A stretch of DNA of 64,000 bases from Marchantia polymorpha subsp. ruderalis (lineage: Eukaryota > Streptophyta > Marchantiopsida > Marchantiales > Marchantiaceae): positions 7,014,001 to 7,078,000 of the forward strand of contig AP031358.1 of assembly GCA_037833965.1 (NCBI GenBank). Reading direction: 5' to 3'. Shown piece by piece: positions 25,980-37,958 of this stretch. A program made the translations under genes and the position numbers. How positions within the stretch are numbered: position 1 is the first letter of the stretch; every line of letters begins with the position of its first letter. The notes under the pieces were generated by a model that saw nothing but the letters and a program-made list of their open reading frames with translations, was not told the DNA's origin and ran no database searches.

Positions 25980-26420
25980 GTCTTGACTTCCGAAGTGTTG
26001 ACTCAAACCAGGAATCGGAATCTGCACGGGGAGCAGAAGTTCAGCCGATGTGGAACGCTGTTGTCTTAGGGTTAGGGCTGACCGGAGAATGTGCTTCGAG
26101 AACGAGGGCGAGAGGAGCCGGAGGCGGACGATGTGCGAGGGTGGGCCCGCAGCCCAGCGCCCCCGCGCCCCTTCGATACCTTCGCGCAGACGAGAACAAA
26201 ATTCGGGCCCGCGATTTCGCGAATATAACATCTTCCGTGGACTTTCTGGATGAGCCAAAAGGGGCGCTCGAGGACGAACAGCTTTGACCGGCCCGACGCC
26301 CGAAAGCCCCGCAGTCGTCGAGATTCTCGACAACTGTCGATGGTGTCCTGACGAAATGCTGACTCGTCGACGGATCGTGTGCGAATTTTTCCCACATGGA
26401 GCTACCTAGCTCAGCGATGG
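25980..26420. other. GC-rich patch with overlapping ORFs; possible promoter or first exon
   Basis: GC content rises sharply, with many CpG dinucleotides, between AT-rich flanks. Several overlapping ORFs of 67-128 codons on both strands (for example 25947-26333 minus and 26041-26397 minus) are Arg/Ser/Pro-rich, as expected from base composition alone. None resembles a known protein. A GC-rich promoter or first exon of an unseen gene is possible. Confidence 0.3.
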
Positions 26421-26734
26421 CGAGAGAGAGTGGGAGAGAGAGAGTAGAGAGTAGAAATGGGTCAAGTTATTTGATGCCCAGGCGATCCGTGTCAAACATG
26501 GCCCCATGTGGCCGGGATGCATAATGGCTGACATCGATTTCCAGGTCCAACATGACTGTCTGTCCCATCATCGAAACGATCTAGCCCAATGTGCTCGAGG
26601 TCAGCATCCGTGTAAGCAAAAGCGTGCTGGAAAAATGGAAGATCAGATCCCGATCCCAAAACAATGCGCTTGTCTCGGTACTCAGCTCCGTTCTATGAAC
26701 ACATGCCATCGGCAAGGAAGCTGAGCTCGAAAGT

Positions 26735-26795
26735 CAGGCAGGGAGAGAGAGAGGGAGGGAGGGAGACAGACAGGCAGGCAGTAAGGCAGGCAAGC
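26735..26795. repeat. Purine-rich simple repeat
   Basis: A (GGGA)n/(GACA)n/(GGCA)n tract lies downstream of a similar GAGA tract at 26420-26455. Low-complexity; no other content. Confidence 0.7.
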
Positions 26796-27112
26796 GGGCA
26801 TCTTTGGAATTGAATGCGTTTCCGCAGGACAAATTCGTGGAAGTATCTGTAAATATCTGATCGAGGGGGCTAAAATAGAAGCTCCTATGAGGGTACGACC
26901 GGCACATAACCGGTTCAATTATAGCCGCGTCGCACGCACTGCACGGGGCGCAGATTCATTCTCCTTCTTTCTCGTCGTGAAGGATCAAACTCTTGTACAC
27001 GAGGACAATCCTCTAATTCCAATCATCATTCACCTGGCTTTTGTTTTACGTTGTGTAAAGTCTGCTTTACGCGAGCTTCATGAACGTGAGGACTTTTCCA
27101 GTACAGAACTCT

Positions 27113-27157
27113 CTGACTGACTGACTCCCTCACTCACTCACTCACTCACTGAGTGAG
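27113..27157. repeat. (CTCA)n simple repeat ending in a short inverted repeat
   Basis: CTGACTGACTCC is followed by five CACT units and then GAGTGAG, giving a small hairpin. No gene is associated with it. Confidence 0.7.
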
Positions 27158-27925
27158 CACCGTGCCTTGTACAAACATGAGAACATGTTTGTCACGCGCC
27201 ACCGTGAAAGAAAGAATCTGTTGGGTATATTGACCTGATGCATTTTAGTACTGTATTTGACTCTTCCCGCCGTGGAGCTCCGATCTGCAAACAGATCGAG
27301 GATGGTTCTCCGCTTTACTGCATATTCAGGATACTTAAAAATTGATGACAGAGCGCTAGAACTAATGTAAAGCTCGATAATTTTGGATGTCGGTAGACGA
27401 ATCATACATACACGACACACCACGAAGCGAATGATCGGAGCATACGTACCTGAGTTTACAGCCTGCAGCTTCCATGCTCTGCAAGCTGTGTACTGTGTTC
27501 CAACATGAAAAGCGTTTCTTCTCCCCGAAATTTCCTGGCATTGAGCCATTTTGTTTTTACCTCTGAAGTTTATTTCAAGTAGTCTATCGTGCGGAGTGAG
27601 GTGGTCATGCGAGCCAGACAGTCTTCAGTTCTTTCGAGATGTTGACCTCCAGATACGGTGATGTGACACTAAGATGTGACCGAGATTGATGCAACAGGCA
27701 GTTGACTACCGAAGGCAAAGTCACTGAAATTGAAAGAGGTTCATTAGTATCATAGACTGTGCTTGCCTAATGGCGTGCAAAACACGTACCACCGGTTGTA
27801 ATTGACCAAGGTTATTACAGGTAGCGATTGTTCGGTAGTCATAGCGGTCTCCAAGGATGCGAAGGCCCTCCTGTATCGTGCACAAAGCAAACAGGTGGCA
27901 CCTGCGAAGTGTCCTTCTGAAGAGG

Positions 27926-28115
27926 TATTATCATAAAGTCTCCTGCCCAGCTCAGATCTGAAGGGCATGAGGTAACCATGTCTGACGTAATCAAACGAAA
28001 ACTCTAGTCATACTTGGCTACTGATAACCATATTCAGAGTTATTACAATAAAGTCTTCCCTCATGCCAAGCTCAGAGCCGAATGGCAAGAGGTAATCACG
28101 TCTGACGTAATCAAA
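27926..28115. repeat. Diverged tandem duplication, period ~110 bp
   Basis: Two neighbouring segments share ATAAAGTCT, CCAGCTCAGA or CCAAGCTCAGA, GAGGTAA and GTCTGACGTAATCAAA. They differ by small indels. No product can be assigned. Confidence 0.55.
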
Positions 28116-29189
28116 GAAATTGTACTGATCTTGAAACTCGATCCATACTTGGCAGCTACACTGCTACAGAAAACCTCATTTCAGGTTAGAAAACTGGAAA
28201 GTCTTAAACCATTTGATTCCAGAGTGTGTGTAAGTATTCCCTTTTCCAGGCAATAGATCCAAGTCTAGAAGAGTAAGCGTCGTGTATAAGACCGAAGTCG
28301 TCCAGCCACTGCTAGGCATCCTACATGCTAGACTTGAAGTCCGGTAGCAACGGTATATACTTGTCCAAGGGAAAAGATAGGAGGCTCACGTGCCCGGCCA
28401 CAGCTTGTGTTGCCCAGCACGAAGATTTTTGTACGATTCTCATCAAGTTCACTCGGTACGGTAGAACCTTTTTCAGACACCTGGCTTTCAGCCCTCACAC
28501 TTTCACATGCAGTTCCAAGTGCGCATGCAGTGAAGAAAGGGATGTTTTCTACCTTTGCTAATGAAGCCCCTCGTCTCCACCTTTGTGACTAGGTTCAGGT
28601 TCCCATCAATCAATCATTACCGCCTGTACGTCCTTTTGTACTTTTGCTTCGAATTTTCAGGTTAATCTATCACACTTTTGGAAGATTCCATGCCCCTCCC
28701 CCATCTGTACAGCGTTGTTGTTTGATCTGCGAAGGAACCAATGACTATCGATTCAAGTCAAGGTTCTCGACAGAAAACGTGCAGAGCTAGAGCTTTGGAG
28801 ATTGGGAACCGATCGTTCTGGCGTTATGGAGTGCGGCATCCGCTAACGTTATAGAGAGGGGAGGGCCGCATTGATTAGCTCGCGTAAGCGTAATTTCTGA
28901 CTGTTACTATGAGACAATATTTTTCTTCATTCTTCGTAGATTAATCAAACTTGTGCTGCAGTCATGCGCAGATCATGCTCATGGTGGCTAGGAGTCTACA
29001 GTTCACTGCAATTGCCTAAATTGCCCTAAACATTAACGCTTAGTCATGCAGCTTAGCTTCAAGCCAGGAGAGGACTCTACTGGATATAAATACAGTACCA
29101 CGGAGAGGTGAGAATGCTCGATCGGATCGAAGATGATCTATGAATACTGGCCATATATGTGTGGAACGAAAAATATACAGCAACTGGGA
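28116..29189. other. Unassigned region
   Basis: Balanced composition, with only short ORFs (28325-28561 plus, 28407-28592 plus) that overlap each other and match nothing known. No RNA gene was recognised. Confidence 0.4.
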
Positions 29190-29700
29190 GTCTCTTGGCC
29201 CTCTGAGCACCACACTCGACATTCTGAATTTGAAACTGAATCCTGTGCCAGCATTCGGATCTAGTGTTATTTATGGACTGCGTGATACTCGGCGCTCTTC
29301 CTTCCGCGTTGCTGTTTCTGTCTTGCAGTTTTCTCTCCGAAGCTTTCACCTTCATAAGCTTGTTATACGAGCAGGATTTGCTCCTGTCAGCTATCACGAG
29401 TTCATGAAGGTGGAAGTTTTGGGAAGTAATATGTAAGTTCCACCTGCCAGGCCGTGATTTTAATCACATGCCAGCTCCTCGAGTAACAGCTGGTCGGGAG
29501 CTGTGCACCACGATGAGAAGCAATGGCAGTTCTGAATCAGTGAGCAGAAAGTAGCATGAAATACCAGTATCTTCTTCGGAGCAATATATCTTGCATCTTA
29601 CATTCCAAAGCTTCCCCCTTCATAAGCTTCCAGAAAAGTGTTTTCAGAAAGTTCAACAGCTCATGAAGGTGGAAGTTTTGGGAAGTATGTTGCAAGTACT
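29190..29700 (-). pseudogene. Duplicated segment b (copy 1), possible minus-strand exon
   Basis: This segment is repeated at 38405-38925 with the same order of blocks, including CTTCCTTCCGCGTTGCTG, CGAGCAGGATTTGCTCCTG and CGAGTAACAGCTGGTCGGG. A minus-strand ORF beginning IADRSKSCSYNKLMKVKAS is kept in both copies, and one indel between them is exactly 6 bp. That hints at past coding constraint. The protein matches nothing I know. The segment also repeats itself: a block of roughly 85 bp ending AAGGTGGAAGTTTTGGGAAG occurs at about 29345-29435 and again at 29608-29690. Confidence 0.5.
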
Positions 29701-30007
29701 TTGTCAGGGACTAAAGTTTGAGCAACAGGCCCTGACTGGAGATTCAGTACACATTTCAAGAAGCCTAATCCCTGTGTTCTTTTAATTTCTATATTGTGAG
29801 CGGCTTTGGATTTGGCCCAGTTCTTTCGGCATAGGAGCTTACAGTTGGGAGCTTGGAATTCTGCAGCTCCAGCAACACCTCAATCGAGACAGTACCTCTC
29901 AGCGCTATGCGTGTTGTTTTACAGGTCTTCCTCCCATATGGATTCTGCATTATATTTTCCGCATTACATGTGTCTGACCCTCTTGAATGCCTTTAAACCT
30001 CAGAGCT

Positions 30008-33000
30008 TACTTGTTATTCTGGTCTTTCATGTCTAGAACTTAGGACTCGAAATTCTACATGAACGGCTGTCATATGTCCACAGTCATTGAAAGTCTTTCA
30101 AGACCTCATTAGAACTTCCACTGGCTTTCTGCCGAAGTTTCTGGCCAGCTGAGTCCATAAGCACCCAAATCTAGAACTGCATTATGTGGAGCTGGTGACA
30201 GTCTCCGTATTCTCGATTCCAGACTCCTAAAAGATGGGAAGGAATTACGATTCCTTGCAGGAATTGAATATGGCTAAAATATGAAAATATCTAGTCGTTT
30301 TTTTCAGCTCCTTTGTAATGTTCGTGGTACATCTTCAGTAGCAGGAATAGGAAATTCCTCAATTTCTGAAAAGACTGCTGTGCTGCTCGTTTCCAGCATT
30401 GCTCAAGTCAGATGAAAAGCTCATGCTGTCAATTTGTTGTTAGATTCTGTCCAAGCTTTTGACGCAGGAAAATATGCTGACTGGGAGCTTCAATGAGAGA
30501 CGCCAGAAACAGATCATCAGCATTCCAATGACCAAGTTAGGTGTGAACGATCACCATCACGACCGTGTAAGATCGGATGCAATATTCATAACCCGAAGGA
30601 TGAAGAATTACCAAAAGATCGCAGCTCTTCGCTGATTACCACAGGATCATAGAAATGTACTCCGAGGCCCAGTAAGATATGAAAAATACCCCGAGAAAAA
30701 AGTATGACTATATCATGGGAGGTATGATAAGGTTACGACAAACACGCCCGTACCCAAGTACCGTAAAAGTTTTGTGATGTTGCATGATCCCTCTCATTCG
30801 TCTTCTGATGTCAAGACGGTGGCATCGACCAGGGCTTTGACAGTAACTAATTGCGAAAAGGGTTCAGCTTAAGTGAAGAATTTGCAGTTTGTCATTATCG
30901 AATACTCCGATGGCTCCCTGAAACTTGATCTACCCTCCAGCTGTAGTAGGTGGCCGTGCATCTTGTCGTTACCTGTTACGTAGTATCCATTCCGAATTCT
31001 GGGACATGAATGCCTGCAATCCAAAGTTTATCTACTGATGATTCCAATCATACAAAAGGTTCTGATATGTCTCTGAAAGTATGTCCAAGTCACATGTTTG
31101 GCCAATCTGAGAAAGCAAGATAAGATAGCCCGTTCAACTCCGCAAAGGTGACGCTTTGGGATCCGAGAAAATAAGAACAGATCCGGAGATCCACGCACTC
31201 ATTACGAGTAGATTACCGAGCCTACCGTTTCCTAAAGTCAAATCCTGTAACGGCACAACAATCGCGAGGACTGAATGATCATACTGATGAATCGACAGGT
31301 TCACCGTTACAGAGGATAGAAGGTTAGAAAGGAATTTGCTCGGTCACAGTGACAACACGCCACTGAGCATCACAAGAACATTGTTCGTCAAAATTCTTGC
31401 CGAGCGACTGAGAACTGGACAGCGAGCGAAGGATAAATGTGATGTGGCTGATCTGACCGAGCTGTTATTCTGTTTCTTTCATTTTGCTTTACTTTTTCCA
31501 CTTCCAGTTAGGATTTGGACGTCATGAAAACTTCAAGAAGATTCTTGGATAGCGATGCAACACGTCCGAATCTGATGATCTCACAACACGTTTGCTTGCG
31601 AGAGCCGGTGTATACTTCCCAAGGCTTCATTAACTGGGAAGGGGGATCTCAGGTGGGCACATGAGACTGTCGTCGACCTGTGATGGGAAGATTCGCTGGG
31701 GCACATGTAATGAGTTGCTTTAGAGGCTTCTGCGTCCACCCTCGAGATATAGGTCCTGATCTTCATAATCTGCCTTTTCCATTGCAGTGCCTACCTCTTT
31801 TGACAGAACATGTGCACAGTGATAATCTGCTTTTATGGCGGAAGAAAAACTGAATACATGTCACTAAAAGTAGCTCGGACTTCCTAGCATGGAGCCATAT
31901 TAAAAACTATGCCGAGATCGACCAGAAAACAATGCACATTCCATGTCAGTCACGTTCAATGTTGAAACCAGCTGTAAGGAAGAGACTTCTACCTGCGTGG
32001 AGTGCAGTCCATCGTTGTGTGCGGCAGTTCCTCACTACCAGTGATGTCTCTTCCGCCTCAAAACTAGGACTACATTTCCATATTAACATGAAGGGCATGA
32101 ATTAGGGGTGGAATTAATTGACTTTCCCCAAGTAGATCTCCGTTGTAAGACATCGTCAAACTTGACATTGAGGTTCTTTTCTGTATATTGAGCTCATCTT
32201 GTTTTACGTTGCAATGGATTCAGTCTGATCGTATCTTTAGGCTAAGTTTAACATTTTGCGTTGAGAGATATGCAGTCAAACGGGTTATCTACGATCAGAA
32301 TGACAACTTAAATTCCAGCATTTTATCGAACATTCAAGCTTGGTACTGTAAGATTGAATGAGGGAAGCGCTAACAATCTATAAGTCCAGGTTAGCAGCAA
32401 CTTGAAAGAGTTGTAATTAAGCCTTGTAAATCTAAATTTCGTTTCCCAGTATTTCAATTTGTACAATGTGTAGTATAGAGCAATTTTCAGTCAAATCGTC
32501 AGACCATTTTCGTGAACGAACGATGTTAGTCGGACGATGTTGTGTAATTCCCAAAAGAGTTCTCAAATCGTTCTTGCATTCAAGGATGTTCTGAGAGGTT
32601 CAAACTGGAAATATCACTGTACTACATATGTTAGCAACTTTCACGTATGTACGTCCATTGCTCCCAATAGCAGTCGATGCTGCACTAGCTATTGGTATTG
32701 CCATGCACTGGTATCTTTTTCACCACAATTTAGTATCAATAGTTTAGTTTGTTGAATAAGGATCAGAAAAGAGTCACGATGGCCTTTTAGGAGTTTCTGT
32801 CTTTGGTGACACAATGTTCTGAGTTGAAAGAATTGGAGATTGATAAGAAATCAAATGAAAGAGATATGTGAAACTTGACTTGAGGTTCAAATTCTTTCTT
32901 GGAGTCTGAAGATGAGAGATGCTGTAATAATTTAGCCTGCGAGCACATCCATACCTACTCCAATGAGCTCTCGTGCAGGCATTTGCCAAAGCTTGGGCAT

Positions 33001-36000
33001 TTAGTGTATGGTGGAATCTCAACTTCTTCTCTCTATGCTACATACATCCTGAGAACCAGTAAATGGCTCATCTGTCTGCTGTCTCCTTTATCGTCTCCAA
33101 CTTCTCAAGCGAGACCAAAGACATTGTTACGGTAATGCATACACCGCCTAAAATTGTACGTTTAAGATGCAGATGTATGCAGGTAAGACTCGGTCTTACA
33201 AAGATGAGTTTTCCGAATTTCTACACAAGCATATCCCAATGATGTCACAAAGAAATCTTCTAGAACGATCATCTCTAACTATAAATGATTACATCATGCA
33301 CGCATCTGACTTCGTCAGAATGAAATTATACATCATACATAAGAAGAAGGTTCTTCTCTCAACTCATGTCCACGGTTTTAGATTCTGATACTGGCCGGAG
33401 TTTGGCTGGAATGAGTTCAGATATTTATCATGGTCTCGTTTGTCCCTGCAGCTTCATACGTTTTTATACCCGTACATGAGAGATGAATATTCAATCTAAC
33501 ATTTTGTACCGTGTGCTTCTCATAAAGTTCATATTCTGAACTTTAGAACAGTATAGACGAATACTACCTCAGGCATCACTCGCGTACTGCCAACTGTGTT
33601 TGAATCACAAGAACTCTCCCGTATGTTGTGGCATTGTGTATAGGCACAACGACTCAGCCTCAATCTGAAGGTCTTGCAAATAACCTGACATCTGTGATGT
33701 ACAATTCAGCCGTGTTGCTATCACGCACCTAAGGCATCTAATGAGGAACATTAGACTCTTCGGTAGCAACTTCAAGGGCAACAGGTCCGCAAAGTTCTTT
33801 CCCAAACACAACCGCTGCATGATACTCGGGCGATTGATTTTTTCTGATGCTGATTACGATCTCAACTTGCCTGCACCTTCAGTTCTTCCCTTCTCAAATT
33901 AGCGTCTACAGCTTGAAATTCCTCGTCACTTAGTTGTGGAATTGGATATTCCATTGTACATATGTTGCCAGCACTTGGTTCTGATAACATTATTGTCTCT
34001 TTATCTCCCACAACCGGTTGAATGAACATGAAGTTCAAGTGTTTCTGTAATCGTGAACCAAATAACTCAATGGAAATTGTAAAATCGGGTCAGATATTTC
34101 GCTTGCCATATCATATCCAGCTCATCTATGAAGAAGACATCGACTGTCGGCTCCGAAGATGGAATCCATTATATACATAATTATGTTCATACACATGTCA
34201 TGTGTATGAACATACTACAGACTTAGCATGAGCTCGTCAGTTTGCACATAGTGACCTCAAGTAGAGCGAGAAAAGGTCCACTCATGGAAGTGAACTGAAC
34301 CGGAGGGTGTCATGGTGATGCCAATTTAATTTGTTGTCGATAATAAGAATTAAGGTTGTCGTCCTAGTTCAGATAACCTCTTACAGGCAAGCGACTTTCT
34401 TCTCGAAGGTGCGTGGAACTTCTTCACACAGTACTTGACTGTGCTCGTGTGATGTTCTCTACCCGGGTAGAGCTTCGCAGTAGTACAGTAAAAGGCCCGA
34501 GGTTACAACCGAGTGTGAACACGTTTCGATCAAGTTTCGAGAACGAGGCGAGAAGAGCAGTTCCACGCGGTTCTGATGATACGATGTGACAAGATTCATG
34601 CTTACAGTAGATTGCATGGACAAAGTCAGCCCCATAACTACGGAAGTCCGAGATCTGATCACCACAGTGGATAGACCCAGGTACGCGGATGCTGGATCTT
34701 TTATCGTTCAAGTCATGTACGTAAAGAATAAAATACAGTAAGATGAAACCTGGCACTATTTATGACAGAATTTCATAAGAATAGACCTTCGATACCAGTT
34801 ATGAGGTTTATTATAAGGAAGATTTACTGGAAAACCTTTCTCCTAGTCAAAACTGCTCAAGTACTATATATCAATGTACTATACATTTATGGTTGTTGAC
34901 AGAAAGTTATTGTGAACTCATTCAAAGTCTTAGTGCCATCTCCCTGTTCATACTCTGTGCAGAATTTTCTTCTGCTGTTTCTGACTATTTGGAAATATTC
35001 ACATGCATGTTCAATTTGGTGTGATAATGTGAATGATCATAACAAAGTGTTGATATCCAGATAAGGCATGTTCCTCCGAAGTCTTGCACTGTGACCAGGT
35101 ATTAACACTCTCTCTAGAACTTTAAGATCAAACGTCCACGCAACGTATGACTCGAAACTTTTAGTCATCTTTCAAGTCCATAACAGCTAAGCTCTCAACA
35201 AATTCCAATATATTAATTAAAATTTCATAAATTTAATGTTTCAAAGATTTTATTTTAACTACTATGTATAATATACTACACAATTTGGAGCAATTCATTA
35301 TCCTTATTTACTTCCTTATAGAGTGAGGTCATTGCACATACTGAAAGTTAATCCAGATTCACATCTCACTTGTGAAGCGATTTTAAAAGTGAGATGTGAT
35401 GGTCTTGAAATGGTCATCTCTTGCTAACACAAGGCAAATCATAACAGCTACATACTTATTGTGAATTGTATCAATGGTAGCAGTGTCAGCACGAGGTTGG
35501 AGGTCAGAATCGGTGCCATATTTTTGTTCATCCTTAAATATTTCTACCTCCTTCATACCAAATCTCATATTGGCCACAGCAGATGGAAATTAGCAGGACA
35601 TCTAAACATCTGATACATGCAGTTATTTATACTAGGAGCTTACATGTGTGGTTATAGAGTAGCACTAACCTATGTCTCAAGGTCAATTTCTTGCAACAAT
35701 CTATTTTTGATTTTTTCAGCTCATCCTTTTCATTATGCTCAACGCATTAATCGAATGAGATAATCCATCAAACGTTTAGCCTCCTGATGATCATATATAT
35801 TGTATGTAGACTAAATTCTTCTTATTTACTAGATGACAAGGGTGTTTCCTCATCCTTTGCTTGAACAAGAAGTTCTGGATCCTAAAATTTAGCAGAAAAA
35901 ACAGTCATAATGCTGGTTGTAAACGAGAAATTGAAAGTTTCTGCAGAAATTTTTTCACATCTCTTGCAATTCTACGTTCTTTGGAATCACAGTGAGAATG

Positions 36001-36060
36001 ATGAGAGAGTGATGTTCTCAAAATCCTCAATATGAATAGAAGCTTACTCCTCCATTTTAG
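30008..36060 (-). pseudogene. Duplicated segment c (copy 1): unrecognised multi-exon gene, probably decayed
   Basis: Collinear similarity to 49079-51560 is seen at 30008-30600 and 35130-36060. Minus-strand exon-like stretches include DPELLVQAKDEETPLSS (about 35881-35828, with acceptor TTTTAG before GATCC, shared by copy 2), AEKIKNRLLQEIDLET (about 35720-35670), MRFGMKEVEIFKDEQKYG (near 35570), and NADDLFLASLIEAPSQHI (near 30510). Between them, unmatched by copy 2, PQLSDEEFQAVDANLRREEL (near 33940) and HAAVVFGKELCGPVALEV (near 33800) also look coding. I do not recognise the family; it appears helical and acidic. Some stretches change frame between copies, so at least one copy is broken, and copy 1 also shows apparent frame loss near 30200. 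Exon limits are approximate. Confidence 0.45.
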
Positions 36061-37583
36061 AAAAGAATCGTTTCCGCGCCTTCATCTCTAAGTCATCGGT
36101 CCGCCAGAACTACACTCCTGTTGAGAATAAATTGAAGTTAGTGTGCGAGATTTGGAAAGGAAATAAGGACGAATAAATTATAGAATAAAAATAATGACGA
36201 ATTACTCCATGTGCTACCGCGGTTAGACAGATATTTTAAGTATTAATTCTAATGATTTCTTTGCAGGCTATACCTCAAACTGAGAATGAAATAAACCACA
36301 TTCAAAGGGAAATACAATTTCTGTAGGCGGGGATGGGCGCGGGCCGTTAGCGAAACGCAACGTCTACTTGCTATTTATGGGATGCTCGATTTCACCGGTA
36401 ATGATAATGATCATGTCGTCGAAGGCGGCGAGCTTGGGCTTGAACGTTGTTGCTGCTGCCTGCCATGTTCTGTCGTCGGAAGTCTGGAAGATCGAGTTAT
36501 TGGTCGAGCTCATTGCATCGGGGACGAAGGCGGACTGTCCGGGTCTCTCGTTTCTCGTTAGAAACGCAGTTTAAGACTGTGATTTTGCTTGGCTTTGCAG
36601 GTACGATCTTTGATTGCGTTTTTTCTAGTTGATAGCTCTTATTTGTTGCCTTCATGCATCATGAAAAGCTCATTGGCTTTCTTCGACGTATTGGTTCTTG
36701 GATTTCTTGTATCTGCAATGTTTTGATGTGGCGTTGATTCTTTTCTTCGAACCTCGACTTTTTTGTGGTGGAAGATGTCTGCCTGCTCTCTAGTTTAGTT
36801 ATCCAGTTTCCTCGTATAGAATGTAGCCTGTTCTATCCCGCCAAGTCTCAGGGACGCATGACATTCATACACGGAAGAACTGAAACTTTTTGTCGTGATG
36901 AAACGTGATAAAAGTTGTGGGTAACCGTGGCGATACTCTCGCATTAGCAACTTATATATATTTCATACATTATGTTTCGTTATGAGTAAGTGAGCCTAGA
37001 TCAGTAGTAAGAAAATCTTGACGTTTCCTGTAAGTATTAATACAGGTACTTCTTGCTTCTCATGAGCCAAACCTGCAGATTGTTCCATCTGCATTTAGTG
37101 ATTGAAAGCCAGAGGATTCTCAGCGGCGTATCTTGAATATGGAAAAGATAGTCAAGATGCGCTGCTCAAAGTGTGTTAATGATTTATTTTGTGGTGCTAT
37201 ATGCACATCAATCTACGTGGCCAGAGTTACTTGTGTGGGTTAGTGGTGAAGACAAAAGAGTTGTCTTCCACGTGGAGAGTTTAGGGTTGAAGACAAACCA
37301 CTAATTTCTTCGTGGCAATGTTTTGTAATCTAATAACAAAGTGATTGTTTTATCCTTGACTTTTGAAACGGGTGACATATGTAAATTTGTTTCCTACGTG
37401 TCAGTGGCGGCAAGCGCCTCTCAGGAGTTGCTTGAAATGTATTGTTTTTTAATATATACTCTATGTGATGTGGGGGTTTTTATAAAAGGAGTTCTTCGGT
37501 AACTATTACGATGGACTCCCCGTCGGTGCGTGGAGTGTCAAGCTCTAAATACGAGGAAGTGATGTATTAGGGTTTAGGGTGCA

Positions 37584-37649
37584 TTTTTTTCATGGATTTC
37601 ACCACACAAGGACCTCCGAGAGGGAGTCCTTGTGAAATCCATGAAAAAT
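37584..37649. repeat. Inverted repeat (arms ~25 bp)
   Basis: TTTTTCATGGATTTCAC on the left is answered by GTGAAATCCATGAAAAA on the right, with ACAAGGAC/GTCCTTGT closing towards a short loop. The left arm has an extra CAC. Confidence 0.85.
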
Positions 37650-37886
37650 TATGGTCCCGGCTGCCGAGCGTGGTGAGCGTGGTGAGGGTGAAATCATCGA
37701 CAATCAAAATTATACCTTCTTCCGGAGCAAGTGATCTGTAAACTTGCATAAAGTATAGTTGAACCACCTTCCTGAATTTCAAGCCTTGCTGGAGAAAGTG
37801 GAATCGAGCGGAGGCTTGCTTCCGGATACCGCAAGCGATGAATATACATACTGTGGGTGGGAGAAGTTCAGGTTGAAGTAATCCCT

Positions 37887-37958
37887 CCATCTCATATATG
37901 TATATGAGATGGGTGGGAGAGGTTGAGGGTTTACTTCAACCCTCAACCTCTCCCACCC
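37887..37958. repeat. Two adjacent perfect inverted repeats
   Basis: 37887-37912 is CCATCTCATATA, TG, then its complement. 37911-37931 and 37938-37958 form perfect 21-bp arms starting GGGTGGGAGAGGTTGAGG with a 6-bp loop. Related GGGTGGGAGAAGTTCAGG lies just upstream at 37857. Confidence 0.9.

Noticed and set aside
26041..26397. Overlapping minus-strand ORFs of 107-128 codons as genes
   Set aside because: Three frames are open at once because of high GC, none has a recognisable domain, and no splice partner was found.
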